A stretch of 64,000 nt of DNA from Urophycis tenuis. Taxonomy: Eukaryota; Chordata; Actinopteri; Gadiformes; Phycidae. This document shows positions 47,397-59,600 of this stretch, piece after piece (positions within the stretch are counted from its first letter, which is position 1; the number at the start of each line of letters is the position of its first letter). The stretch covers positions 82,001 through 146,000 of the forward strand of contig JAXIVH010000188.1 in the NCBI GenBank assembly GCA_036785325.1, given 5' to 3'. Position numbers and translations under genes: made by a program. The notes under the pieces were generated by a model. The model saw nothing but the letters and a program-made list of their open reading frames with translations. It did no database searches and had not been told where the DNA came from.

Positions 47397-48073
47397 GGAT
47401 AAGCGGTTACAATGGATGGATGGATGGATTTTAATACACACTGTACACTGTGAGCTCATGATGTTGTATGTTATCTTGTTTTAAAAACAGACTGAAAAAA
47501 ATGAATGGTTTTATAACATTTTGAGCAAAGAACACATGGTGGATATGTAGTGGAGAGTGGATATATAGCGTTTTGAAAAGAAATATAATAAACTTTGGAT
47601 TTATAATCATTAACATTCTAGTTTGATTTGTCAATTATTGCTGATGGTGTTCAGACTGACCCAAAAATTATTTTTAACTATATAAATTAAATACTTGCAA
47701 AATATGTAGGTCTGGGTAAATAATTGTCCTTTATCTCAAAACAATCACAATGGATATATAGCGTTTTGGAAAAGAGCTCTTCATATATGTACTACTACAG
47801 AAGTTGGGTAACAATCCATGCATTGTTAGTGGGGTAATTTACGAGATATACACACAGTACTGGGCACTCCAATACTAAGCCATTCGGCTTACACCCCTAA
47901 ACTTGATAAATATTGATCGTCGCTAAAAATGCATCTGAGGGGTTATTTGGCTGGATTATTGTTGGAAATTACCTCAGGGTGAATTTTACTCCGAACCATC
48001 ACTTTAAGGCAACAGCAATTTAGTGATTTTTTTTTAATTTAATTGTGAGAAGCTGCTCTTTCAGTTACTTTAA

Positions 48074-50712
48074 CCCATTGGCGCCGGATGCTGCGTGACG
48101 CAACATTGCCCCTCCTGCCGGGAGCTGCGCAGCGCAGCATTGGCTCTGCTGCCGGCTGCTGCGTGGCGCAGCATTTTGTACACGTGATTGTTTTCATGAC
48201 GAATGCAGCAAATAACTCACTTTGGTTGGTTAAAATACACATGGGGTAGGTCTTAAGGCTTTGGTAAAGATCTCGTGACCACCAAAATGCACTTTGATTG
48301 GCTGAAAATCACGTAAATCAATCAGATATACACATGCTTTTCTGTTGTTTTTAGCGAGCAGGAAGTAGCGAGTAGCGATGGACATGGAAGTTTTTGATAG
48401 CGATGGCAGTGATATAGATCTAAATTTCGAGGGATTTGAGTCTGAGGAGGAGAATGAGTTTGTGCCGGATGATCCACTAGAACGGGCACAGCAGTGCGAT
48501 TTTTTGGACACCGAAGAAGAGGAGGAGGATGAGTTTCGGGGATTCCAGGTGGACTGGAGAACCGATAATTACCTACCTCGGCATACAAAGCCATTCTCTC
48601 GTACACCGGGGGTGAAACAACCGATCCCCTTGGATGCAAGCCCACTCAATGTTTTTTCATTAATCTTTACTGATGAGCTGTGGGACACGTTAGTGACCGA
48701 GACGAATCGGTACGCGGAACAGGTACGAGCTCGGACCCCCACGACCTCAAAGTGGACGCCGGTCTCAAAAACAGAGATGAGAACATTCCTCGGGCTGTGT
48801 CTTTGCTTTGGCATTTTAAAGCTACCAGCACGTTGGGATTACTGGAGGCAGACAAAGTGGCTGTACCAAACGAGTGTCCCCAGGGCAATGTCGAGGGACC
48901 GTTTCGACATGATCTGGAGGTAATTATTAATGTTTTGTTTTCTTGTGCTCTCTTCCGAGTTCCATACTCTTTTCTCTCTCTTCTCTTAGATAACGGAATG
49001 GCCAGTAATGATAGTGGTGCTATAGCAATTGCTAATGGTGATGATGGTTGATAATGAATAAATACAATAATGGAATAATGAATAAATAGCGTAATAAATA
49101 GTAATACAATTATGAATAAATATAAATACTATAAATAACACAATACATAATAATACAAATAAACACAATGATGGAAATAAATGTCAGGCTCAAATTCTTT
49201 GTCATATGCATTTTCAGATATCTCCATCTACAAGACAACTTGGATCCTGCCTTGGATAAATCCGATAAGCTGTGGAAGATCCGGTGGTTCATGGACCTCC
49301 TCTTGCTTCAGTTCCAGGCCCTCTATGAGGTCAATGGTATGTGAGCGTGGATGAGTCCATGGTGAAATACAAGGGACGCCTTGCCCTCCGGCAGTACCTC
49401 CCCATGAAGCCGGTGAAGTGGGGGATAAAGGTGTGGGTCATGGCAGAGAGCAAAACAGGCTACGTAAACAATTTCCAAGTGTACACAGGGGCCATTGCAG
49501 GCAAGACTGAGACAGGCCTGGCTCACCGGATTGTCAGACGTGGCTACACCGTATTTCGAGTCAAACCTGTGTGTTTACATGGACAACTTTTACACTAGTG
49601 TGAAGTTGTTGCTGGATCTGCATCACAGGGGTGTCCAAGCGTGCGGCACGGTGCGTGCCGGGAGGAAGGACCTCCCTAAAAACAAGGAGCTGACTAAGAA
49701 AGCTGGTCTAAACAAACATGCATTCAATGTGGCACAGCAGGATGACCTCACCTTCTGCGTCTGGCAGGACACCAAAACGGTCATGGTCCTGTTCAACTTT
49801 CATGACCCGACAGCTCATGGGTCAGTGAAGAGGAGAACCGGCGGGCAACGCCAGACTAATGTTCGGGTGCCAGCATGTCTTGCTGATTATCAGCAACACA
49901 TGAAGGGGGTCGATTTACTGGACCAGATGGTGGGCTACTACCAGATACACCACCGGTCTACGAAGTGGTGGAGGAGGCTGTTCTTTTACTTCCTCAGTGT
50001 TGCGGGCTACAATGCCTTTGTTGCTGCCATGTCTGTGGGAGGACCTGGGTGGAAATACAGGAGGACCGGCTACAAGGACTGGCTGGAGGATCTGTCCCAG
50101 GAGCTGATCGTCCCTGTGACAGCAAGAAGTGCTCCCTGTGTGCTCCCCACCACCCCAACAGTTGCTTCTGCTGACCATGATCTGGCCCAGATCTATACAA
50201 AAAGGAAGACCTGCAGGGAGTGTTCACTAAAGCACAGTGGCACCAGCGTGCGTCCAGGGTCAACACTGATGGGGTGCAAGCAGTGCAATGTCCCTCTGCA
50301 CCGCGAGTGCTTCATGCACTACGTTGTTCGAGTCAAGTTCCACCAGTTCCACCTCAGGACTTTCCCCATCCCTCCAAACCCCTCCCCCTACCTCCCCACC
50401 CCTCCCTCATAATGTTTTGATGCTTGAAAATGTAATTATTTGTATTTGATATCATAGTTTTTACTGTTTTTCTTATTAATCTTGTCTTGAGAGTGTTTAA
50501 AAAATGTTGCTGTTATAGTTGTGCTCAGGGAGCATGTTTTAATAAACCCTGTGGTTCTTACCTTTACAATGCTTAGATATTAAGGTTTATGTAGACGTTG
50601 ACAATTCTTACTATTTTCTCAGAAAACCCTCAGGAATGGAAATGGTTATTTTTCCACGAATAGCATAGGATTTTAGCAGGTGTTTTTAGCAGGCGTTTTA
50701 GGCATAAATGGG
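48074..50712 (+). mobile_element. piggyBac transposon no. 2
   Basis: TTAA at 48070-48073 and 50713-50716, with tips CCCATTGGCGCC and (reverse) CCCATTTATGCC. The 2639 bp hold one two-exon transposase with few lesions. Subterminal ctgctgcgtggcgcagca-like repeats lie at 48089-48175. Confidence 0.9.
48378..50412 (+). pseudogene. piggyBac no. 2 transposase
   Basis: ATG 48378 opens an acidic N-terminus; exon 1 ends at 48920 within RFDMIWR (GTAATT donor) and exon 2 starts at 49217 with YLHLQDNLDPALDKSD, a joint that keeps the frame. The DDD residues lie in MSVDESMVKYKG, VYMDNFYTSVK and GVDLLDQMVGYY. The C-terminus has a cysteine-rich finger (CRECSLKH, CKQCNVPLHRECF) and a Pro-rich end. Frameshifts occur near 49338 and 49540. 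Apart from these it would be full length for the family (about 580 residues), so the copy is young. Confidence 0.85.
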
Positions 50713-51434
50713 TTAACAATTTCAGGGTAATACTTTCTTCCTCAGTTCTAATTTTTGATTCCATACAAGGAGTTTTCTAGTTTTAGCCTCCTGTTTTTGG
50801 CTATAGAAGCAATTTTTCAGAGCATTTGGTCAGACTTGGCCCCATTGAGACCAACACAAAGGTCACAGTGGAAATTATGTAGTGTCACAGGGAATATTGC
50901 TCAATTCAGTTTGTTAAATAGTGTTTAACTGATTAAAGATGACTGTGAGAAAAGACAAAAAAAGAGGTGTTATATCTGAGCATCACTTGACTTCATTAAA
51001 GTTTGAGTTGTGTTTACCAGTTTTGATTTGGTTTTTATCACTGTATTTTTAACAGAGAAATTCTGGCATCCACAGCTGCCAGTATTTTACTGTAAAATTT
51101 GCAGATTTATTTTTAGTTCACTATAAAAAGGTTTATAATATAGCTGCTATTTTTAAAGAAAATGAGTGTAAATAGGTTTACAATTGCTCAGTTTTTTATA
51201 TGGTAATTTACCGTAAACAAATCAGTTTTCAACCATGAATAGGTTTATGACATATCATTATTTCAATAGTAACTTCCTGTAAATAATACTATTTTCAACC
51301 TTGGAATTTACAGTTCTGTAAAACCAATACCGTAATGTCTTATACATAGTCACCATATTTTTTACGGTAAAATTCTGGCAACCACAGCTGCCAGTATTTT
51401 ACCGTAAAATATACAGATTTTTTTTTACAGTGCA

Positions 51435-53814
51435 CTTCCTGTGCAGAAAGCTGCTTTTTTCCTTTTGTGAAATGAGGGATGCGAAGGGTTGCACCATAAG
51501 CCGCAAGCTCGTCTCTGATGAGAAATCATCTGTCTGCTAAAACCTCATCCTGAGGCTCCAAAAGTTGGAAGAAACCTGACTCTGTAGTGATCTGCTTGTC
51601 TGACACCCGTCCACCCCACCCAGGAGACAGAAATGAAATTGCACCAGCTGGAGTGATGCCGATCAAATATTTAACAGTGTTGTTGTGTTTATAATTTGAC
51701 CATGTCTGGGCCCTGGCAGTCAGATTACTGGGTCTAGCTATATAAATTTCAGTGCAATCTATTATGCACCGGCATCTTTTAAAGTTGCGCTTGAATACTT
51801 TGGGCATATTTTTAAGTATTGCTCCCTTACTTGGCCATTTAATGAGTGGCTTGAGGACCAAGGCCATAGCAGGGACCCAGCTCCGCAAAATATTTGATAT
51901 GGTGGTTTTTGATACCTTAAATCTAGGCCTATATGCCAAGTCAGTATTAGATAGGCCCAACCTTAATTTCATCAATACAACCAATAGGTGGTCCTCTACT
52001 TTAAGTTTTTGGCTAATTCTCTCTACACTGCCCATTATTTTTGTAAGCAGCCACTCAAAGACCACAGAGGTCAGTCCTGTAAGGAAAATCAATTGTCCAA
52101 TGTTGCACTTAACAGTAGTGTAGGAAAGAGTAGATTTTTGCAGCTCCTCTTTCAGCCGTACATTTTCAGCACGTAGTGTGTCAAACTCCTGGCGCAGGTT
52201 GACATAGTCTCCCTGAAGTTGACTGTGTCTCAGGTTTAGATCATCATACTCTCTCTTTGGAACTGGGATATCCTCTTCAGCTTTAATATAGAAAAGTGAA
52301 AAAATTAGCATGTGCTGGAACCAATGCAGTCAGTTTACAATCCAGGGGTTCTTACTTACTTTACCCCATTCCCATAACTTTATTTAAGTAATTTAAAAAA
52401 GGCAGGCTAAGCCTATATTGTAGTATGATTACAAGGAGTGGAAAACTTCAAATTAAATGTAGGACCCTCCTGATTTAAATGTGAAGTTTAAGTTGTAGAA
52501 AATGCCTTTATTGAAAATTAAGATATATTGCTGTATAATGATGTTTTCATAATGAGGATGCCTGTGAGTATGTTGCATTTTGTGTGTGGGTTCCTGCCGG
52601 TCAGAAAGGTGGCGCTGGCAGTTAATTGGGATAATTTGCACAGTATATTGTTGGAAATTAGTAGATTTGCCTCAAATTGAAGTTAATGAGCTCCAATGAA
52701 GTGCACCAACGTTACCATTATACTGGCCATTTGAACATTTTGGTATTTTGTGCTATTAATATGTTTAAATGTTGTGTAAATAAATATGTATTGTTATTTT
52801 TCTAATATCCGAATTTAAAAGTGTCTGATTTGGGTAAGGGAAAGGTAATGTTTAATGTGCATCCCACCAACGTAGGCTAACTAATTTCCCCTAGACAACG
52901 TGAGCTATATCATTGGTGGGAGGGCTACATTTGTGGGGGCATCGTCCGGGATAGAATACGTTTTTCTTTCCCATGTGAATTGTTTGAACATTACCCCTAG
53001 ACAACGTGAGCTATATCATTGGTGGGAGGGCTACATAAATAACTTCTCCTGGAATTTCATGACGGTGGAAACCCTTACAATCAATCAGTTAAACGTAAGA
53101 TGAAATATATTCATACCAGGACAAAGATCCATGCTGCATTCTTCAATTTCAGAAGGAAAACATTGATTTGCTGAAGTGTTAGGTCTGTCATCTCTCCTCA
53201 TTTTCCTATGGTACCTACAGTAAAAACGGCAGACATTTACAGATAGACTTCCATATCCCAAAACAACAGCTGCATGAACCAAAGCTTATGCAAGAGAGGA
53301 AAACAAACTAAAAGAAAAAACGACTGACAGGGGGGCAACTCTAATTATTTTTACCTGTCCATCTTTGCATCAGGGTTCTGGCTTTGTTTTGTGTACACAA
53401 ACACAGAAGGCACGAAATCAGGACTACTAGAATCCAATGACACCTCACCTGTAAATGAAACACACGTACGTGTTTGTTTACTAGACTAGCCTGCTAGCTG
53501 CTATCCAAATCACACGATCACACACCAGCTTATCAAACGTTAGCTGCATTTGATTATTATTTTACATTGTACAGACAATCACTAACGTAATCCGGGGAAG
53601 TCAAAGAGTAGATAGATAACCTTACCTGATATGAAGTGGGCGCTGCAGATGCGAGCATTTTTATTATGTCCTCATTCCAGTCAACAGGCTTAATCGCCTG
53701 TAACCACAGACGACGCCGGTTGCTCTGAAACGGTCTGTCGGAATCCTGTAAAACTTTAGTCCGCCGGTGGAATACCGATTCTGACAACCGTATACGCAAC
53801 AGCCAGACATTTTG
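51435..53814 (-). pseudogene. ISL2EU no. 2 THAP-DDE transposase, main part
   Basis: Exons on minus: 53814 to about 53630 (THAP: MSGCCVYGCQNRYSTGG, frameshift, then NRRRLWLQAIKPVDWNEDI), about 53451-53357 (SLDSSSPDFVPSVF), about 53207-53111 and 52283-51435. The last has a coiled coil, GQLIFLTGLTSVVFEWLL, RCIIDCTEIYIARPSNL, a KHNNTVKYLIG motif and GWGGRVSDKQIT, and continues past a stop near 51522 to GKKQLSAQEV, where the CACTA element enters. Exon order and sequence parallel the copy at 54565. Three lesions or so; catalytic Asp residues are present. Confidence 0.8.
52890..53037 (+). repeat. Duplicated 42-bp phrase
   Basis: cccctagacaacgtgagcta with its continuation to gggagggctaca occurs at 52890-52931 and 52996-53036, in an intron of transposase no. 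2; a third, partial phrase may lie earlier. Confidence 0.85.
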
Positions 53815-54032
53815 ATGCTGGGAAAGTTTGCTACCTCTTCTGTGTTCTCTGTAGAGATCAGATGGGCTACCATTTTCTTCTGTTACCAAATTGCGTGCGC
53901 AACTTTGTGACGTCACGCTGTAAAAAGGACAATTTTCGAAGCCTACGTCATCACTGACTGCGCACGCATTGTTGGCCCAAAACAAAGCCGCCGGACCATA
54001 GCGCCGGACACACACAAAGCCGCCACACACAC

Positions 54033-54528
54033 TGTGGCAACCCCGCGCTGCCGGGCGCGGACCCGTCTCCGCGGACAGGTTGTCCGCGGGAGATATGTGC
54101 CGTTCAGCGCGGCGGCGTTGGAGGACACATCGAACAGACCCGGACAATCAGGGAGATTGGGAGCACCTGGGAGGGCCAGGTGGAAGAGGAGATTTAAGGG
54201 CCAGGCACGGGGAAGACTGGGGGAAAAAAGTCGAGTGGAAGACGGACGCGGTAGGAAACGAGTACCGAGAAGAGCGCTCTAAACGCCTAAACGTTTCGCC
54301 CACGGTGCGGAGCGAGCGGACGCGGGGAGTGAGATCCACGCCCCCTCCCGAACGGGCCCGGATCCGAGACGCAACCCTTTTTTGTTTGCCCCGCTGGGGA
54401 AGTACCTGATTTTGCTGTTTGATTTTCCTTTTTTGTGTGAGCTGCGAGCAATAAAACCGCTGCACTGCCACCCTGTTTCAGCGTGTGTTTTAAGAGAGCA
54501 TACACCGCCGACGATCGGGGTTGCCACA
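54033..54528 (+). mobile_element. Solo LTR
   Basis: Starts TGTGGCAACCCCG and ends CGGGGTTGCCACA. It is GC-rich, with a gagatttaagggcc TATA-like site (54192) and an AATAAA signal (54451) in the right places for an LTR promoter and polyadenylation. Flanks acac/acat match 3 of 4. It lies between the end of ISL2EU no. 3 and its THAP start codon, so it could have replaced or blocked that promoter. Confidence 0.75.
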
Positions 54529-56625
54529 ACATACACACACAGTGCAGATACTGAAGAGATAAACATGCCGTCCTGCTGTGTGTACGGTTGTACAAATAGA
54601 ATAGATTCAAAAACTCATAAGTTTTACGCTATTCCGAGAGGGAATCGGCCATTCCAAAAAAAATAGATGTTTGTAGTTACAAGCAATAAAACGGACTGAC
54701 TGGACTGAGGACATCATCAAGAATGCCCGTGTTTGTGGCGCCCACTTCATATCTGGTAAGTTATCGTGACCATCCATTTTCTTACCTCGAAGAAAAAAAA
54801 ACGCCTGGCTAGTGTCTTTACAAATGTGCATTAAATGTCCGTGAATCCTAGAATAATAATCGTTGCATAATGAGTTGTAGGCTAGCTAACTCGCAGAGTT
54901 GTAGTGTAATTCATGTGGGCTAACGTGAACGCTAGCTTCATGTTCTGTGGTATGTCTGTCGGCCAGGCTGGTTTCCCCCATAATATCTCGCAACACAAGC
55001 ATCTGAATGTGTTATTTGGTTTAGATTGACTTAAATGTCTTGAAAATGTGTAGGTGTTAATAAATGTCAGGGAATTGTAGAATGGGTTGAGTAATGGGTA
55101 ACTAGCTGCTAGGTGTTTGCTTCTGTGTAGTTGCTATGACAATCTACCTCAATGGTGTAGTAGGGGGCTAGCACTACTGCTAGACTGTTCCAAATAATAT
55201 TTGGCTAATGTGTGGCTTTCTTATTTTACAGGTGAGATGTCACTGGACCACCTGAGTCCTGATTTTGTGCCCTCCATATTTTCATACAAAAAACAACAAC
55301 ATACAGAGGCAAAGATGAAAAGGTGAACTGACAATACCTTGCTACTTATGTCTGTAGTTTGTGTTTAACAACATTTTATCAATCTGGAATTGCAGAAACC
55401 ATAAGATTAAGATGGGATCTGTTCATTGAAGAATGTGTTGTAGCAATATCGGATGATATCCGTATTTCTGTTAATTTGTTGTGTTGTTTACATGAAGGTA
55501 CCAAAGACAAAAGAATCGGAGTGAAAGATTTGTAGTTGCTTCACCCAGTCAACCTTCTGCTCCTGGAACTGAAGATAATGGACAACACGAAGACGTTACC
55601 AGCAGTGGTAAGTGTTTGGTGTACTTTTTAAGCATCACCAACTATTGTGTAATGGTTTGTCTCAGAATCATTGTAAATGGGAATGCCTCCTCAATGTTCT
55701 TTTCTGCTCAAATAAAATGCAACAATTGTTGTTTTTTCTGCTAAAGCTGAAGTCACAGTCACAAGGACTGAGTACAACAACCTAAATATGAGGTACACTA
55801 AGCTGAAGGAGGACCATCTCAACCTGCTGGAAGAGTCTCAGCAGCTACGGGATGAACTTAAGAACTCTAGGTTTTCATACTCCAATGTGAAGTTAAGCGT
55901 GGCACAACTCTTGTTTTTCACTGGAGTTACATCTGTGGTCTTTGACTGGTTGTGCATTAACCTGACAGATAGTGTAAACTTTTGTAGCAAGAAGCTGTCT
56001 CTACAGGATCATCTTTTGATTGTGCTGATGAAATTAAGGCTGGGCCTAACCAACACTGATTTAGCCTACAGATTTAAGGTATCCTCAACAGCATTGTCAA
56101 ATATTTGTCGGAGTTGGATACCTGCAATGGCCATAGCACTCAGGCCACTGATTAAATGGCCAAGCAAGGAAGCCACACTGAAGCATATGCCTCAAGCGCA
56201 AATTCAGGAAGTGCCGCTGTGTCATAGATTGATTTTCATTAATAGGCCCAGTCATATGACTTCTAGGTCCCAGTCTTGGTCAAACTATAAACACAACAAC
56301 ACCATGAAATATTTGATTCAGGGTTCGTACGGGTGCTTGAAATCCTTAAAAATGCTTGAATTTTAATGTTGTGTTTTTAAGGTTTAAAAAATGCTTGAAT
56401 TTTGGGTCTAGTGCTTGTAAATGCTTGATATTGTAATCATACATATTTCACAACAAATAAAAATCTCACTCAATAGACCACTTATTAAAGAGAGAGAAAT
56501 AAAATAGTGAAATTAAAAAATGTTAACCGCTCTGTCTGGCGAGCTTCACGTGAGCCTTTGCGTGTGTCATGCTGGTCTGTTGTCATGACGACGTCGCCCC
56601 CAAGCGGACAGAGCGTCGAACAAAC

Positions 56626-59600
56626 ATGCCGGGAGGATGTCATTTTAATGAAATTTGGCTTGAAAATATCAAATATAGATCATGGCTCAAACATGGAGCA
56701 AACCGGTATGTGGCATACTGCAAAGTATGCAGAAAAGAAATACGTCTTTTCGCAATGGGAGAGTCTGCTCTCTCCAGTCATATGAAGGGTAAGTCACACA
56801 GGCACTAGCTACCACGTTAGCCCTACGTGTTAATTATGCTAACCGCTAGCTACATGCTAGGCGTACGCGATAAAGAAGCACTGCTATAGATGTGTAAGCG
56901 GCGGGATGATTCTGACCGGCCGCACCGCTGTCACCCACGGGGTGTTTGTAGGCTAGCTTCTCAGGGGCCGTTCACCGTGTGGCCGTGATCTGTCGGTGGC
57001 GGGGGTCTCGACTAGAAACACCGTGTCGTGTCGAAGCCGGTCGCTGTTGGATAGGCGGGATACGCGAAAGACGCGGCATGAAACAACACGGTGTTTCTCG
57101 TCAAGACCCCCCGGAGATCTATGGAAGAATTATCCTATCTTTATTCAAGAGCGTAGATTTTCAATTTGAGAGCATGATTCTTGGACACAAACATTTCGCT
57201 CGCACTCAAATATATCCTGTGCGCGCTCAGATCTCAACTCTGCGTGCTCAAAATGTTTGTGCTCGCACTCAGAACAACACGTCCTCTCAGGTTGAGGTGT
57301 GTGCGCAGACTGAAGGCTGTCCCGCCTTGTGCTTAAAGTAGTGTGTTTCATCAGCCAATAGGGAGACAGCTAGAGTGTGGACCAATCTTGGCGTTCGTTT
57401 GCTTTTTTGAGCGCTCCGTAGGGGCGGGTATATGGGCTGTTTGTAAAACTGCTTCTCTCTTAAAATACACCAATTTACAATATTAGCCAGCTACTTGAAT
57501 CGTCACGTATTTAAGACGCCAGCATGTTTATGTATAATTAATCTTAAGTAATCCTAAAAAGTGGTTAAGTACAAGTGGTGCGTGTTAGTGATGTGTCGGT
57601 CGCGAACGAGCCGGTGTAGGTACCAGATCGGGTCGGCTTCCAAATCGGCTCGGGGTCCTTCGTCTGCTGATGACGTCACACAATACGCTATCTACAGCAA
57701 CGCCCGCGGACAAACTAAATTGCATTCGACTTTTACGATAATAGCTAGAATAGATAGACAGATTTTCAGTAATATCAGCATAATATATTCAGCTATTTTT
57801 CACTTATCTGTGTGTGTGTGTGTATTTGTATACACATATACATAAGTCCAACAGAAAAATTACAATTCTTTTCATGTTTTATGTACATTTTTGCCTAACA
57901 TAAATTGGTATTTTATTGTGTATTTTGTTGATGCCTTCCGAATCACTGCCTTTCTGCTCTCTGGTTTGGGGCTAGTGATGGTCAAGGTATGGTAAACTCT
58001 ATTTTGGAGGAAATACTTAATTTCCTCGTAAAAGTCGTCCATAACTGCTGCCGATCGCCGATCACCACGAAAAAAATTAAACTGTCTGACGTACAGCCAA
58101 TCACAACTGTCCGACGTATGTGACAATATGATTGGCTGTACGCTTGAATGGGAGTACATTCAAGCGTACAGCCAATCATATTGTGTGACGTCATCAGTAA
58201 ACGACGGACCCCGAGCCGATTTGGAAGCCGAGCCGATCTGGTACCTACACCGGCTCACGTCCGCCCGGGAGCCTTTTTTTTTTTTTTTTTTACTTTCCGC
58301 TTTCGGAAAAGTACCTGTGGGCGCTGTGGGCGTTGGCTACGGGTGTCACGTGTATGCTGTGCAACCAATCATGTGAGGATTGACAAGGATCATACCACCA
58401 AGCAGGGAAAATCTGAAAAAACTGAAAATCGGCCATCTGATGACTGATCTATAGACACGGTGTATCAGCTGTCGGTTATTCAGCCGGACTGTATGTCCTA
58501 TTACTGTGTATGTAGGCTATATGTATTGTGTGTGTGTGCACGCACACACAATACATAATAGCAATACATAATACAGATAAGTTACACACTCAAACACACT
58601 ATATTTTAAGAGCATCTTACTGATACTTGAGACTAAGTTAAAAAAAAAAATCATTTCCCCTTGTTTTTGGTGGTAGGAAAAAAGCACCAAGATCTGCTGA
58701 GAGCATTTCAAAGCCCAGGTCCTACAGTGGGGGATTTTCTCCAGCCGTCAAGCCACGCACCAAACACGGCTAAATCCACACCAGCAACCAAGAGTATGGA
58801 GAGTGCAGTGGGAGCAGCCAGTGGAGTAACAGCTCCCTGTCTAACATCTTCTGGGTCTTCAAATCCACACCAATCAACCAGCAAGACCCAAAGCAATTTA
58901 ACTTCACATGTTAGCTCTAATCCAACACTTAAAGCAGAAATATGTTGGGCAATAAAAGTCGTAACCAGTCACTATTCCTACAAGTCATGTGAGAAAGCAG
59001 GAGATATTTTCCGAACCATGTTCCCTGACAGTGACATTGCAAAGCAGTTTTCTTGTGGAGAGAGAAAGGTGGCATACCTCACGACATTTGGGATTGCTCC
59101 TCATTTCTCTTCCTTAATGAAGACCATAGCCAAGAAAGAGTCTGGATATGTACTTCTGTTTGATGAAAGTCTAAATAGGGAAATGAAGAAGTGCCAGATT
59201 GACATGCATTTGAGATTCTGGAACAATACCCAAGTACATTCAAGGTACCTGACGTCATTTTTCTTGGGTCATCACACTGCAGAGCAAATTCATGAGAAGA
59301 TTGAAAAGGTGTGTTCAGATATAGGCTTCCAGAACCTAATTCAGTTGTCCATGGACGGCCCAAATATGAATTGGAAGGTCTTCTCTCTGGCCCAGCAGAT
59401 GATTGAAAAACAAACTGGGAGGAACATGCTGAATGTTGGAAGTTGTGGTTTGCACACACTACACAATGCCTTTAGAGCAGGATGTGCATCCACTAACTGG
59501 GAACTGGGAGATGCTCTGTCCAGCCTTAAATGGCTATTTAAGGATGTCCCTGCTCGTAGGGAGGACTACACAGTAGTCAATGGTTCAACATCATTCCCTC

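Larger units (their letters stand above)
46711..47426 (+). mobile_element. SINE family A, copy 3, interrupted
   Basis: Head and body (46711-47052) match copy 1, including GGTTCGAATCC at 46769-46779. The 3' end (47397-47426, ggataagcggttacaatgga) is separated by a reversed second SINE. The 12-mer GATTTTAATACA flanks both sides (46699-46710 and 47427-47438). Confidence 0.85.
45402..48003 (+). mobile_element. TTAA-flanked element with 230-bp inverted ends
   Basis: About 230 bp at the left (45402-45635) return as reverse complement at 47772-48003 (AATGATGGTTCGG against CCGAACCATCACT at the tips), with TTAA on both sides (45398-45401 and 48004-48007). TTAA plus the transposase fragment inside favour the Kolobok superfamily over piggyBac. 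A SINE is inserted at 46711-47426. Stretches 46161-46698 and 47439-47771 are AT-rich without genes. Confidence 0.7.
39386..51432 (+). mobile_element. CACTA/EnSpm transposon with two genes
   Basis: Ends CACTGTAAGAAATG and TTTTTACAGTG are inverted, with 2-bp CA flanks (39384-39385 and 51433-51434). CACTG ends and 2-3 bp duplications define CACTA elements. Subterminal phrases such as ccagtattttac-cgtaaaat recur at 51080 and 51385. It carries a TnpD-like transposase and a second multi-exon gene, plus a Kolobok-like element and a piggyBac. The first 1.1 kb (39386-40500) is AT-rich with a G-run and start-like leader, but no gene. Confidence 0.85.
39230..53905 (-). mobile_element. ISL2EU-type transposon no. 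2, split by CACTA
   Basis: The minus-strand THAP-DDE transposase occupies 53814-51433 and resumes at 39385-39230. Upstream of the THAP start, ttgcgtgcgcaac (53892-53904) matches the inverted end of ISL2EU no. 3 and probably is its own end. The left end is unclear, because a MITE and an old repeat tail follow. Intron 1 region 52890-53037 holds a tandem duplication. No YqaJ partner gene was seen. Confidence 0.7.
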
